A stretch of DNA of 64,000 bases from Candidatus Tepidiaquacellales bacterium OLB4/UTCHB1 (GTDB lineage Bacteria > Bacteroidota > Ignavibacteria > Tepidaquicellales > Tepidaquicellaceae), in the NCBI GenBank assembly GCA_002050165.1, contig MWSW01000014.1:62001-126000 (forward strand), given 5' to 3'. Shown piece by piece: positions 18,488-27,676 of the stretch (position 1 is the first letter of the stretch; each line of letters begins with the position of its first letter). The position numbers and the translations under genes were made by a program. Under the pieces are notes generated by a model. That model ran no database searches, was not told the origin of the DNA, and saw only the letters and a program-made list of their open reading frames with translations.

Positions 18488-19924
18488 ATGGAACCGGAAA
18501 AATTTTTAGTTGGAAATAATTTTAAAACATCTGAAGAAACAATTGACATCGTTAATCCGTATTCGGGTAAAGTTGTGAAAAGGATTTATCGTTCACAAGA
18601 CCGCGATACAATGGATGCATTTGAATACCTTACTGAATCGTTTAAAGAATATTCATCATTACCGGCATATATCAGATCCCGACTACTTTACGAAATCTCA
18701 AAACGAGTTTTCCGAAAGCGCGAAGAACTGGCAGACCTGATTACCCTCGAAACGGGTAAACCTATTAAATATTCAAAAATAGAAATTGAAAGAGCGGTAC
18801 TCACATTTCGACTTGGTGTAAATGCATCGGGAAACATCCCGGGTGAAATTATCAACCTTGATCAACTTCCCGGTTCAGAGGGTAAAACCGGTTATATAAA
18901 ACGTTTTCCACTGGGAATAATTTTTGCAATTACCCCGTGGAATTTTCCAATAAACTTAGTGGCTCATAAAATTTCACCTGCACTTGCCTCAGGGAATGTT
19001 GTACTTTTAAAACCTGCTACTGCCTCCATGGCGTGTGGTCTTGAAGTCGGGAAGATTGTTTATGACGCAGCCCGGTTTGTCGGTATTAAAAATCCGCCGA
19101 TAAATGTAATTACATCCGCAGGTAGCAGTACTGAAAAATTTATTTCCGATGGACGCGTAAAAATGGTAAGTTTTACCGGTAGCCACGATGTCGGATGGAA
19201 CCTGAAACGAATTGCACATAAACAAAAAGTTTCCCTTGAGCTTGGAGGAAATGCGGCTGCGGTAATTGAAGACTCAAATGACATTGATTTAACTGCTCAG
19301 AAAATCGCTCTCGGTGGTTTTGCTCAAGCAGGACAAAGTTGTATCTCAGTGCAAAGGGTTTTGGTTAATGAAAATATTTACGAAACTTTTCGCGAAATGC
19401 TGATTGAGAAAACTAAAAACCTGAAATACGGCGATCCGTTTGACCCAGAAACGATTGTGGGACCTATGATAAATAGTAGTGAAGCTGAACGTGTTGAGAC
19501 ATGGGTGAATGAAGCTGAAAAAAATAATGCTAAGATAATTTGTGGCGGTCAGAGAACGGGGGCGGTTTATTTGCCGACTTTGATTGAAAATGTTAACGAC
19601 CGTGATAAGGTCAACTGTAACGAAGTATTCGCACCGGTTATCACATTAACTCCGTTTACTTATTTTGAAGGAGCAATCGAAAAAGTAAACGATTCAGATT
19701 TCGGATTGCAGGCGGGTATATTTACAAGCAACATTAACAACGCGCTTCTTGCATTCGAGAAAATTGATTGCGGTGGAGTCATAGTAAACGATGTTCCAAC
19801 TTACAGAATGGATTCAATGCCTTACGGTGGCGTTAAGGATTCAGGTAACTCGAGGGAGGGGATAAATTATGCAATTAAAGAAATGACAGAATTAAAAATT
19901 ATGGTAATTACAAACAAAATGTAA
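18488..19924 (+). CDS. NAD(P)-dependent aldehyde dehydrogenase family protein
   Basis: A 478-residue aldehyde dehydrogenase oxidising an aldehyde to the acid with NAD(P). The general base Glu251 lies in SLELGGNAA and the nucleophile Cys285 in AGQSCISVQRV. The cofactor segment ITPWNFPINLVAHKISPALASGN is intact, and the C-terminal MPYGGVKDSGNSREG loop is standard. The closest subgroup by pattern is the lactaldehyde/glycolaldehyde or succinate-semialdehyde type, but the substrate cannot be decided from sequence. The epimerase gene follows 28 bases later and may be co-transcribed. Confidence 0.93.
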   Translation: MEPEKFLVGNNFKTSEETIDIVNPYSGKVVKRIYRSQDRDTMDAFEYLTESFKEYSSLPAYIRSRLLYEISKRVFRKREELADLITLETGKPIKYSKIEIERAVLTFRLGVNASGNIPGEIINLDQLPGSEGKTGYIKRFPLGIIFAITPWNFPINLVAHKISPALASGNVVLLKPATASMACGLEVGKIVYDAARFVGIKNPPINVITSAGSSTEKFISDGRVKMVSFTGSHDVGWNLKRIAHKQKVSLELGGNAAAVIEDSNDIDLTAQKIALGGFAQAGQSCISVQRVLVNENIYETFREMLIEKTKNLKYGDPFDPETIVGPMINSSEAERVETWVNEAEKNNAKIICGGQRTGAVYLPTLIENVNDRDKVNCNEVFAPVITLTPFTYFEGAIEKVNDSDFGLQAGIFTSNINNALLAFEKIDCGGVIVNDVPTYRMDSMPYGGVKDSGNSREGINYAIKEMTELKIMVITNKM

Positions 19925-19952
19925 ATTCCGGCTCAACAAAAAATTTCAATAA

Positions 19953-20888
19953 ATGCAAAAAGACAACAAGATTACAGTATTCGGTGGCACTGGTATGCTT
20001 GGCGGTGCGATCACCAGACAACTCAGCAGGAACGGGTACAAGAATATTTCAACTCCATCACGCGCAAATGGATTTGATTTGTTAAATAAATCAAAAATTG
20101 ACGAATATCTCAAAGCTGAAAAGCCGGAGTATATCTTTATGGTTGCGGGTTTGGTAGGTGGCATTCAGGCTAACAATTCCAGACAAGCTGATTTTTTATA
20201 TCAAAACACATTGATGATTTTATACCTTCTCGAATCAATGAAACAATTCGCACCGGGCGCTAAATTGCTCTACACCGGCTCAACCTGCATATACCCTAAA
20301 GAAAATCCGCAACCAATAAGTGAAAACAGGTTCATGGCAGGTCCTCTTGAAGAAACAAACAAGGGATACGCAGTAGCAAAAGGTACTGGAATTATTGCCT
20401 GTCAATTGTATCGCAATCAATACGGATTAAATACGATAGCTGCTATGCCGACTAATTTGTATGGTCCGGGTGACAACTACGACCTCGATTCAGGTCACTT
20501 CATTGGCGCAATGATTAAGAAATTTCATAATGCAAAAACAAAAGGTACTGAACTCGTATTCTGGGGCTCCGGTAAACCAAGACGGGAAGCTCTCTATTCC
20601 GAAGATTGCGCTGATGCTTGCATTTATTTAATGGAAAATTATAACTCATCTGAAATTATCAATATCGGTACAGGGTACGACCACTCAATTAAAGAGTACA
20701 TTGAGATCGCTAAAAAGGTGTTTGATTACGATGGTTCGATAAGTTGGGATACAACAAAACCAGATGGAATGTTTGAGAAGAGAACAGATATTACAAAACT
20801 GAAATCCATTATGCCTGATTTTTCACCAAGACATTTTGAAGAAGGTTTGAAAGAGGTGTTGAATATAGATTTCAACTCTGCCTATTAA
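19953..20888 (+). CDS. fcl: GDP-L-fucose synthase-like epimerase/reductase
   Basis: A 311-residue extended short-chain dehydrogenase matching GDP-L-fucose synthase (WcaG), which converts GDP-4-keto-6-deoxymannose to GDP-L-fucose for surface polysaccharides. NADP-binding GGTGMLGGAI is at the N-terminus. The catalytic residues are Ser110 (GSTCIYP), Tyr139 and Lys143 (YAVAK). The family-specific segments VGGIQANN, PTNLYGPGDNYD and GSGKPRREALYSEDCADAC are all present. No GDP-mannose dehydratase (gmd) gene lies beside it in this window, so the pathway partner must be elsewhere, or the substrate differs. Confidence 0.88.
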   Translation: MQKDNKITVFGGTGMLGGAITRQLSRNGYKNISTPSRANGFDLLNKSKIDEYLKAEKPEYIFMVAGLVGGIQANNSRQADFLYQNTLMILYLLESMKQFAPGAKLLYTGSTCIYPKENPQPISENRFMAGPLEETNKGYAVAKGTGIIACQLYRNQYGLNTIAAMPTNLYGPGDNYDLDSGHFIGAMIKKFHNAKTKGTELVFWGSGKPRREALYSEDCADACIYLMENYNSSEIINIGTGYDHSIKEYIEIAKKVFDYDGSISWDTTKPDGMFEKRTDITKLKSIMPDFSPRHFEEGLKEVLNIDFNSAY

Positions 20889-20959
20889 AAAATTCATTTT
20901 GAAGGTTCGTTAACTTTACCTTTCGAACTTTAAAACGCAGTTAAGCATTAATCTCATTA

Positions 20960-21544
20960 CTACCTATACAATAAAAGATTTTCGCTGATCTTGTTAAGTA
21001 TTTCCTGAATTTCACTTGCAACTTTCCGGGAGTTAATTTTTTCTTCGGTCTTCTCCTGCCCTACGATCGAAACAATTATGTAGCTGTAACTATCAGAGTG
21101 AAACTGCGGTATCTCAATCAAACGACTTTCCAGCTCCCATTGTTTTTCATGGTACGGACAGGTTTCGTAATCCTCACTATCCGATTCCGGATTAAATATA
21201 TTTCCATTTAAATCACCGTTAGAATTCCTTTCAAACACTGATATACCGCACTTTTCCTGCAATTTTATTAACTGAGATTTAATCCTGTTGTTGTGAATAT
21301 TTGCATTTGCATATTTTTCGATTGTCCATAATGGTACAACTTTAAGAACAATTTTCGGGATAACTTTACATTCCGACAACTCATCGCGGAAAAATATTAT
21401 AGTATCTTTAATTGTTATCGTACTCCAGGCTTCTGGTAAAGTTGAAATTACCGGGATTAATTCATCATCGAAAAGATTTCCATCCGGTTGAGGAAATACA
21501 ACCGTATAAGGGATTACGAGAAATAAAAAAATCAATTTCCTCAT
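20960..21544 (-). CDS. Secreted protein of unknown function
   Basis: A 194-residue protein with an N-terminal signal peptide (RKLIFLFLVIPYTVVFPQ). The mature part is hydrophilic with no motif I recognise. It contains four cysteines, including one in the region SDSEDYETCPYHEK. It overlaps the upstream 200-residue membrane protein gene by 4 bases (ATGA at 21541-21544), so the pair is translationally coupled and probably functions together in the envelope. No further function can be supported. Confidence 0.75.
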   Translation of the reverse strand: MRKLIFLFLVIPYTVVFPQPDGNLFDDELIPVISTLPEAWSTITIKDTIIFFRDELSECKVIPKIVLKVVPLWTIEKYANANIHNNRIKSQLIKLQEKCGISVFERNSNGDLNGNIFNPESDSEDYETCPYHEKQWELESRLIEIPQFHSDSYSYIIVSIVGQEKTEEKINSRKVASEIQEILNKISENLLLYR

Positions 21545-22143
21545 AGTTCAACTCTGATAATTTTTGAGTGAGGTGCTAAAAGAACATTTTCAATATTAAA
21601 GTAATTCATGAACTCGTCAAACTTTTCAAACCCTATTTCAACATTCCTGGTCAGTTCAGGTACCGGATCATACAGGTTAATAAAGAATATGTTTTCATTA
21701 CCGGTTAACCCGATCAATGTATCGCCAGCTTTATTTGACTCATCATTTAAAAGAATTAAGTCATTATTTGAATCGGACTGTTCCTGCATGTATCCGTAAA
21801 CCCTTTTCAGTCCTGTAGTGCGGCTTACAAGATTGTAATAATCGGGGGTGGGAAACTCTTTGGGAAACTCCAAAATCTCCGAATCATTCAATGAATAATA
21901 TTTTAAGATGTATTCTGCATCTCCTTTGCTTACAAATTTTGAATACGAACTTAATTCAAGTCTAAGATTTTGAGCGTCTGTTGCTTTGAATACTATATAT
22001 CTCTTGTATGTATTATTATATATTCTGAATTTTCTTCCGGGTATTCTATTGTAAATCTTCGTCTGATTATTATGTTTATTGTAGAGAAAAAATAAAAATC
22101 CCATAATAACCACTACAAATAAAATTATCCAAAGTTCATCCAT
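21541..22143 (-). CDS. Single-helix membrane protein of unknown function
   Basis: A 200-residue protein with one N-terminal membrane helix (about 4-22, WIILFVVVIMGFLFFLYNK) and a soluble remainder of about 175 residues with mixed strand and helix character. No family is recognised. It is the first gene of a two-gene unit with the secreted protein gene, overlapping by 4 bases. The membrane anchor suggests it presents a soluble domain at the inner membrane, but the orientation is not certain. Confidence 0.72.
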   Translation of the reverse strand: MDELWIILFVVVIMGFLFFLYNKHNNQTKIYNRIPGRKFRIYNNTYKRYIVFKATDAQNLRLELSSYSKFVSKGDAEYILKYYSLNDSEILEFPKEFPTPDYYNLVSRTTGLKRVYGYMQEQSDSNNDLILLNDESNKAGDTLIGLTGNENIFFINLYDPVPELTRNVEIGFEKFDEFMNYFNIENVLLAPHSKIIRVEL

Positions 22144-22174
22144 TACAATCTGTTCACGATTTATCTTACGACAT

Positions 22175-22203
22175 AAAAAAAGCGATACACAATGGTATCG
22201 CCT
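22175..22203 (-). terminator. Rho-independent terminator at the end of the liv-aminotransferase operon
   Basis: On the reverse strand the stem GCGATAC/GTATCGC with a 6-base loop is followed by seven T residues. It lies about 20 bases after the stop of the PNPOx-like gene. Confidence 0.85.
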
Positions 22204-22221
22204 TTCGAAGAGGGAGTAAAA

Positions 22222-22662
22222 TTACGCCCGCTTTTCATAAACCTTTGCAGGGAACCATCCCTCAGCAAGTGATGAAACGAAATATTTTGAAATATTGAGT
22301 TTCACCGGAACGATGGGAGTGTACGTTTTAAACCACGGTATCCTGTCAGTTATCATTTTCAAAACTTTCTCAGTATCTGACTGTGGTAATATTTCCACAA
22401 CTCCAAATCCCTGAAGGAAATCTTTTGAGGCATCATTTTGTGATATTTCAATTGCAATATTGCGATTGACCGAAACATTCGAAAAAGATTTTCCGTGTGT
22501 CTCAAGAACACAGTAAATATCAAGTCCGTCATAGGCGAAATAGGCTCCGAGTATCCATGGTGAATATTCACCACCGGAAGTTGCGATATGTATTGCAACA
22601 TTATCCGAAAAAATATTTAGGATTTTATCTTTTATTTCTTGTTCCATTTTTATGTTTTTCAA
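22222..22662 (-). CDS. PNPOx-like split-barrel flavin-binding protein
   Basis: A 146-residue protein of the pyridoxamine-5'-phosphate-oxidase-like split-barrel superfamily. It has N-terminal FSDNVAIHIATSGGEYSPWI, a central LDIYCVLETHGKSFSNVSVNRNIAIEI pattern and GFGVVEIL. Many such small proteins bind FMN or F420, or are heme-related, and specific activity cannot be assigned. It starts 7 bases after the aminotransferase gene and ends at the operon terminator. A start at the internal Met six residues later is equally possible. Confidence 0.78.
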   Translation of the reverse strand: MKNIKMEQEIKDKILNIFSDNVAIHIATSGGEYSPWILGAYFAYDGLDIYCVLETHGKSFSNVSVNRNIAIEISQNDASKDFLQGFGVVEILPQSDTEKVLKMITDRIPWFKTYTPIVPVKLNISKYFVSSLAEGWFPAKVYEKRA

Positions 22663-22669
22663 TTTTTGT

Positions 22670-23830
22670 TTACAAAACTTCTTTAATACGCTTTATAGCT
22701 TCTTTAATATTCTCCCGTGAATTTGCATACGAAAATCTCAGATATCCTTCACCAAATTCACCGAAAGCAGTACCTGACAATGCGGCTACACCAGCGTTAT
22801 TCAGAAGGTGATCAGTCAATTCACGCGATGAGTAACCTGTTTTAGAAATATTGGGGAAAGCATAGAAAGCACCTGCCGGTACAATACAAGAAAATCCATT
22901 AATTGAATTCAAACCTTCAACTATAATCTCCCGCCTTGCGAGGAATTCCTCACGGAACTTATCAACTGAGTCCTGCGGTCCATCAAGTGCTTCAATACAC
23001 GCCTTTTGTACAAATGAATTTGTGCATGAATTACTATTTGTTATTAACCTGGAAATTTTCGATGCAATCTCCGGATGCATTACACCGTAGCCGGCGCGCC
23101 AGCCGGTCATTGCATAATACTTTGAGAAACCATCGAGTATGATTGTCCTCTCTTTAAATCCGGGAATTTGTGTTATGCTGAAATGTTTACCTTCAAAAAT
23201 TAATCTACTGTAAATTTCATCACTCAAAATAATTAAATCGGTATTCTTAATAATTTCGGTGATTTTGCGTATATCCTCTTCAGTTAAAATTCCACCGGTT
23301 GGATTCTGAGGCGTGTTGATGATAAGCATTTTTGTTTTCGGGGAAATGAGTGACCTCAACTCTTCCGGATCAAAAGCGAAACCTCTCTCCTCTTTAAGCG
23401 CGACAGGTACGGGCTTTCCACCGACAAAGTTAATCATAGATTCGTAAATTGGAAAACCTGGATTAGGGTAAATTACTTCATCACCCGGATTGACAAGCGC
23501 CATTATGGCAAAAAACATAATTGGTTTTGCACCCGGAGTTACAACAACCTCGTCCGCTGAAAAATCCACTCCTCGTGTTTTTGACATGTATTTGGCGATT
23601 GATTCCCTTAACGGAAGAATTCCGTTTGAAGGTGTATAATGTGTATCACCGCTTTGCAATGATTTGATTGCGGCAGCAATTATATTTTGGGGAGTATCAA
23701 AATCAGGTTCACCTAATTCAAGATGAATGATATGTTTCCCCTGCGCTTCGAGAGCCTTAGCTTTAGCGAGTACCTCGAATGCTGTCTCCGTTCCCAAACG
23801 TGACATTGAATCTGCAAATTTGAAATCCAT
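22670..23830 (-). CDS. Class I/II pyridoxal-phosphate aminotransferase
   Basis: A 386-residue fold-type I aminotransferase, aspartate-aminotransferase subgroup 1b. It opens with HIIHLELGEPDFDTP, has SGDTHYTPSNGILPLRESIAKY, and carries the PLP lysine in FSKYYAMTGWRAGYG. INTPQNPTGG and FRFSYANS-like segments are standard. The likely reaction is transamination between an amino acid (aspartate, tyrosine, or branched or aromatic) and 2-oxoglutarate. It follows livF in the same operon, consistent with using imported amino acids. Substrate specificity is not resolved. Confidence 0.9.
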   Translation of the reverse strand: MDFKFADSMSRLGTETAFEVLAKAKALEAQGKHIIHLELGEPDFDTPQNIIAAAIKSLQSGDTHYTPSNGILPLRESIAKYMSKTRGVDFSADEVVVTPGAKPIMFFAIMALVNPGDEVIYPNPGFPIYESMINFVGGKPVPVALKEERGFAFDPEELRSLISPKTKMLIINTPQNPTGGILTEEDIRKITEIIKNTDLIILSDEIYSRLIFEGKHFSITQIPGFKERTIILDGFSKYYAMTGWRAGYGVMHPEIASKISRLITNSNSCTNSFVQKACIEALDGPQDSVDKFREEFLARREIIVEGLNSINGFSCIVPAGAFYAFPNISKTGYSSRELTDHLLNNAGVAALSGTAFGEFGEGYLRFSYANSRENIKEAIKRIKEVL

Positions 23831-23851
23831 AATAAATATTATTTAATTTTT

Positions 23852-24559
23852 TTAACCGCCTAAATAGGCTTTTTTAACTTCTTCGTTTTGAATTAGCTCT
23901 TTCGCATCGCCCTCTATAATTAATTCGCCTGTTTCAAGTACGTAACCATAATTTGAATTTTGTAAAGCGAGATAGGCATTTTGCTCAACTATAAGTACAG
24001 TTATACCCGTTTCCCGGTTAAGTTTTACGATTTGTTCAAAGATTGTTTTCACAAGTAACGGAGCAATTCCGAGCGAAGGTTCATCCAGCAATAACAATTT
24101 TGGTTTAGACATCAGCGCTCTTGAGATAGCGAGCATCTGTTGTTCACCCCCTGATAGTGTACCGCCATACTGTTTCAGTCGTTCTTTAAGTCTAGGGAAG
24201 AAATGAAAAATAAATTCCAGGTCATCTTTAAGTTTATATTTGTCCTTTCTTGTGTAAGCTCCCATCTCGAGATTTTCAAGTACAGTCAGATTTGAGAATA
24301 TCAACCTGCCTTCGGGTGATTGTGAAATACCCCTTTGTACAATTTTATCTGCAGAAAGATTTGTTATATCCTCATTACAATAGATTACTTTGCCTGAAGC
24401 CGGTTTTATTAAACCTGAAATTGTTCTTAAGGTCGTAGTTTTTCCTGCACCGTTCGCACCGATAAGAGTTACAATGCTTCCCTCTTTAACCTGAATGTTA
24501 ATACCTCGTATTGCTTTAATTGCGCCATAATTTACGTACATATTCTCAATCTTTAGCAT
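23852..24559 (-). CDS. livF: Branched-chain amino acid ABC transporter ATPase LivF
   Basis: Second ATPase of the Liv-type importer. Starting at ATG 24559, preceded by GGGAG six bases upstream, it has about 235 residues. Walker A is IGANGAGKTT, the signature is GGTLSGGEQQMLAISRALM, and Walker B is LLLLDEPSLGI. The typical LivF opening is MLKIENMYVNYGAIKAIRG. The start overlaps the end of livG by 14 bases. An upstream in-frame ATG at 24583 is possible but lacks this ribosome site. It works with LivG, LivM and LivH and the periplasmic binding lipoprotein LivJ. Confidence 0.94.
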   Translation of the reverse strand: MLKIENMYVNYGAIKAIRGINIQVKEGSIVTLIGANGAGKTTTLRTISGLIKPASGKVIYCNEDITNLSADKIVQRGISQSPEGRLIFSNLTVLENLEMGAYTRKDKYKLKDDLEFIFHFFPRLKERLKQYGGTLSGGEQQMLAISRALMSKPKLLLLDEPSLGIAPLLVKTIFEQIVKLNRETGITVLIVEQNAYLALQNSNYGYVLETGELIIEGDAKELIQNEEVKKAYLGG

Positions 24560-25322
24560 GGTAATCTCCCAAATATGCTTCAATCACTTTTGAATCTTTT
24601 TGAATTTCTTCCGGAAGACCTTCAGCGATCTTTTCTCCGTAGTCCAGCACAAATATTCTCTTGCAAACACCCATAACAACCGACATATCATGTTCAATCA
24701 ATAGAATAGAAATGTTAAATTCATCTTTGACCCTTTGGATTAACTTCATGAGTTCCTGTTTTTCAGTAGGGTTCATTCCTGCCGCAGGTTCATCCAACAA
24801 AAGTAAACGCGGTGAAGTAGCCAACGCCCGTACAATCTCAAGTTTCCTTTGTTCGCCGTACGACAACGATGTCGCCTGTTCTTCACCATCAGCAAGTAAA
24901 TCAAACATCTCAAGTAACTCGCTAATCTTATTCTCAACTTTACCCTCTTCTCTAAAATATGTGGGAAGTTTTAAAATTGAGGAAATGAAACCGCTTTGAA
25001 GATTTTTATTAAATGAGACACGAACATTATCCCGTACGCTTAGGCTTGGAAACAATCTGATATTCTGAAACGTTCTGCTGATACCCAGCGCTGAAACCTC
25101 GTAAGGTTTTTTCCCGATGATAGAGCTACCCTCCAAAGTTATTTCTCCTTCAGTAGGTTTATATACCCCGGTGATCATATTGAATACAGTGGTTTTACCT
25201 GCACCGTTCGGTCCAATCATGCCGGCAAGTTCACCTTGATTTACATAAGCGTCAAGTTTATCCACACACGTTAAGCCACCAAATTTCATTGTTACATTAT
25301 TTAATCGGAGCAATTCAGTCAT
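24546..25322 (-). CDS. livG: Branched-chain amino acid ABC transporter ATPase LivG
   Basis: First ATPase of the Liv importer, 258 residues. Walker A is IGPNGAGKTT, the LivG-type segment is ISRTFQNIRLFPSLSV, the signature is SLSYGEQRKLEIVRAL, and Walker B is LLLLDEPAAGM. It lies between livM (6-base gap) and livF (14-base overlap). The permease LivH and the binding protein are not nearby but at 56.5-58.7 kb. Confidence 0.95.
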   Translation of the reverse strand: MTELLRLNNVTMKFGGLTCVDKLDAYVNQGELAGMIGPNGAGKTTVFNMITGVYKPTEGEITLEGSSIIGKKPYEVSALGISRTFQNIRLFPSLSVRDNVRVSFNKNLQSGFISSILKLPTYFREEGKVENKISELLEMFDLLADGEEQATSLSYGEQRKLEIVRALATSPRLLLLDEPAAGMNPTEKQELMKLIQRVKDEFNISILLIEHDMSVVMGVCKRIFVLDYGEKIAEGLPEEIQKDSKVIEAYLGDYHAKD

Positions 25323-25328
25323 ACATGA

Positions 25329-26345
25329 TTACTTTTTTGATTTTAACAATTTCACGCCGAACAATCCCTGCGGTCTGGTTAGCATTAAAATTACAAGAAG
25401 CAGGGAGTACACAATCATTCTGTATTCTGAAACACCTCTCAGAACTTCAGGTAATATTGTAAGCAAAACGGCGGCAATAACAACACCAATCATACTTCCC
25501 ATTCCGCCCAGGATTACCATAACAAGAATTTCCACCGATCGGAGGAAATTGAAATCCTCCGGTGTAACGAATGTAACGAAGTGTCCGTAAAGTGATCCTG
25601 CAACGCCGGCAAAAAAAGCTCCGCTTACGAATGCGATTACTTTAAATTTAGTTGTGTTGATTCCCATTGCTTCCGCTGCAACTTCATCGTCCTTTACTGC
25701 CACAAATGCTCTACCGTAGGTTGAATTCATAAGGTTATTAACAAAGAAAATACAAATTGCGGTCATCGCAAAAACCCAGAAGAAATCGGTATAAGACGGA
25801 ACTGAATAAAATTTATATCCGATTCCGGTTACATCAGGGAGCATTTCGAGCGATCTGATACCGTTATCGTAAATATACACACCTCTGAACCCTTGAGCTG
25901 CTCCGATGAAATCCATCCCTTGAATTGAAACACGAATTATTTCCGCAAACCCAAGTGTAACGATCGCAAGATAATCACCTTTCAACCTCAGTGACGGAAC
26001 TCCGACCAGTAAACCTACAATACCCGCAGACAAACCCGCAATAAGCATCAGAATTAAAAAAGTAACTGAAGTGCCGATTGATCCAGTTCCAAACATACTA
26101 TTGAATACCGGAGCAAAATATGTTGAAAGCCCCAGTGAAACGTAAGCGCCAATTGCCATGAATCCTGCATGTCCCAATGAAAACTGTCCCGTGTAACCGT
26201 TTATTAAATTCAGACTCGTGGCGAGAATGATATTGATACCTACAAAAATAATAATCGTATGAAAATACGGATCAAGTTTATCTGCAAAAAGATTGATGAC
26301 AAAAACAACAACAAGTGCAACAAGCAGAATAAACTTATCCTTCAT
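25329..26345 (-). CDS. livM: Branched-chain amino acid ABC transporter permease LivM
   Basis: One of the two permeases of the Liv system, 338 residues with about nine membrane helices. It has the LivM signatures NLINGYTGQFSLGHAGFMAIGAYV near the N-terminus and the cytoplasmic loop GRAFVAVKDDEVAAEAMGINTTKFKVIAF, the ATPase-interacting EAA-like segment. It is first in the livM-livG-livF-aminotransferase-PNPOx operon. The tRNA-Val gene lies just upstream on the same strand. LivH, its usual partner, is encoded about 30 kb away. Confidence 0.95.
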   Translation of the reverse strand: MKDKFILLVALVVVFVINLFADKLDPYFHTIIIFVGINIILATSLNLINGYTGQFSLGHAGFMAIGAYVSLGLSTYFAPVFNSMFGTGSIGTSVTFLILMLIAGLSAGIVGLLVGVPSLRLKGDYLAIVTLGFAEIIRVSIQGMDFIGAAQGFRGVYIYDNGIRSLEMLPDVTGIGYKFYSVPSYTDFFWVFAMTAICIFFVNNLMNSTYGRAFVAVKDDEVAAEAMGINTTKFKVIAFVSGAFFAGVAGSLYGHFVTFVTPEDFNFLRSVEILVMVILGGMGSMIGVVIAAVLLTILPEVLRGVSEYRMIVYSLLLVILMLTRPQGLFGVKLLKSKK

Positions 26346-26413
26346 CTGTTAAGTTTATCTTAATGGGGTACATAATACAGAAATGATATTTTTATGAATA
26401 ACGGAAGAAAGTG

Positions 26414-26487
26414 TGGGCGATAAAGGACTCGAACCTATAACCCCCTCGGTGTAAGCGAGGTGCTCTAGCCAATTGAGCTAATCGCCC
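26414..26487 (-). tRNA. tRNA-Val (anticodon TAC)
   Basis: The reverse strand folds into a full cloverleaf: 7-bp acceptor GGGCGAT/ATCGCCC, D arm with TAGCTCAATTGGCTAGAGCA, and anticodon stem CCTCG/CGAGG with loop CTTACAC (TAC). The variable loop GGGGT and T arm GTTCGAGTCC are present. Discriminator A; CCA is not encoded. It is upstream of livM and probably transcribed from the promoter at 26503-26534. Confidence 0.96.
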
Positions 26488-26502
26488 ATAAATGAACGAG
26501 CA

Positions 26503-26534
26503 CAAAAATATATATTAAAGGATTCAAACTCAAT
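26503..26534 (-). promoter_or_regulatory. Bacteroidota-type promoter for tRNA-Val
   Basis: On the reverse strand ATTG is separated by 20 bases from TATTTTTG, matching the Bacteroidota -33/-7 consensus (TTTG-N19-21-TAnnTTTG). The -7 box ends 16 bases before the mature tRNA 5' end, as expected for a short 5' leader. The rplM promoter has identical spacing. Confidence 0.6.
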
Positions 26535-26623
26535 TCAGAATATTTATTGTTCATTGCCTATCATGTAGTTTTCAATAAACGTATATTTATAGCTACTCAA
26601 TTTTAATTAAATTAAAAGTATTG

Positions 26624-27676
26624 ATGTCAAATTTTATCAGAACAGGAAAGTATATTTTTATCTTTCTGACAGCAACCTTACTATTTCTTCAGTCGTGCGA
26701 TGAAAAAGTTAACAATAATACCTCCGGGAAAAATTCTGATTTAATCAGAGAAGCTAACGGTAAAACTTACGTTAACGCAAAATACAATCCTGAACTAAAT
26801 TCAAAATTCAGCTATAAAATTATCGCAGAAACTTCATCAAGCGATAAAAGTCCCGCGACTAACAATCAGGAGATGAAGTCCCGGCAAACGATGACTTATT
26901 ACTACACCCAGGAAGTGGAAAGCATAGACAATGAAGGTATAATTACTATGAAGATGTCTTTCGATAGCATTCAGGTTTTATCTGCTGCTGAAATGAACGA
27001 CTCTACTATTACAGAACTATACAATTCAAACGTTAAAGATTCTATTTACAATTTACCGGATTTCATTCAATACAATGCGCTTATTAACCAACGTTTCTAC
27101 CTTAGAATAGATAAGACAGGTGATATTCTGGATGTTTACGGTCTTGAGAAAGTTTATGAGAATATATACAAAGCATTAGGAGATACGTTAAGCGAACAGG
27201 ATAAATCGCTTGTCAAGGAATCGTTCGGAAAAGAATCAATTAAGGGAATTATCCAGAATCAATTCCAGATTTTTCCGCAAACTGAAATTACGATTGACTC
27301 AGCATGGACAAGGTCTTATGAAACGAACCTGCTTGTGTTTCCTGTAAGAAACAACCTTTCTTATACGCTCCTGGAAATTAATGAAGAGGGTGATCAGTCT
27401 ATACTGAAAATTAAAGCTGACCTTGGAATTGATTTCCTCAACAAAGAGATAAACGAGGAGGGCGCTAAATATACTTTAACTAAATCTGACGCAAGCGGTA
27501 CAGGTGAAGTCCTGTTTGATCTCAAAAGTGGCTGGATTGTAAAAAAGAATACCCAAACCACAATCGAGATGGAAGCCAAATTATCTGCGCGAGGGCAATC
27601 AGTTACTTCGGTACAAAAACTAACAACTAATTTAACTGTCGAACGTCTTCAGCATGAGGAACCTAAAACTGATTAA
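26624..27676 (+). CDS. Lipoprotein, DUF6263-like
   Basis: The protein has about 350 residues starting at ATG 26624, preferred over the TTG one codon upstream. The signal peptide ends in the lipobox LQSC, so it is a membrane-anchored lipoprotein. The mature part is strand-rich, with repeated motifs such as YTQEVESIDNEGIITMKMSFDSI, FYLRIDKTGDILDVYG and GEVLFDLKSGWIVKKNTQTTIEM. This pattern of substrate-like beta-repeats resembles the uncharacterised DUF6263 group, a tentative match. It overlaps upp by 23 bases, so the two are probably co-transcribed although functionally unrelated. Confidence 0.72.
   Translation: MSNFIRTGKYIFIFLTATLLFLQSCDEKVNNNTSGKNSDLIREANGKTYVNAKYNPELNSKFSYKIIAETSSSDKSPATNNQEMKSRQTMTYYYTQEVESIDNEGIITMKMSFDSIQVLSAAEMNDSTITELYNSNVKDSIYNLPDFIQYNALINQRFYLRIDKTGDILDVYGLEKVYENIYKALGDTLSEQDKSLVKESFGKESIKGIIQNQFQIFPQTEITIDSAWTRSYETNLLVFPVRNNLSYTLLEINEEGDQSILKIKADLGIDFLNKEINEEGAKYTLTKSDASGTGEVLFDLKSGWIVKKNTQTTIEMEAKLSARGQSVTSVQKLTTNLTVERLQHEEPKTD

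Noticed and set aside
20889-20959. Imperfect inverted repeat after the GDP-fucose-synthase-like gene as a terminator.
   Set aside because: The stem has a bulge and no T run follows.
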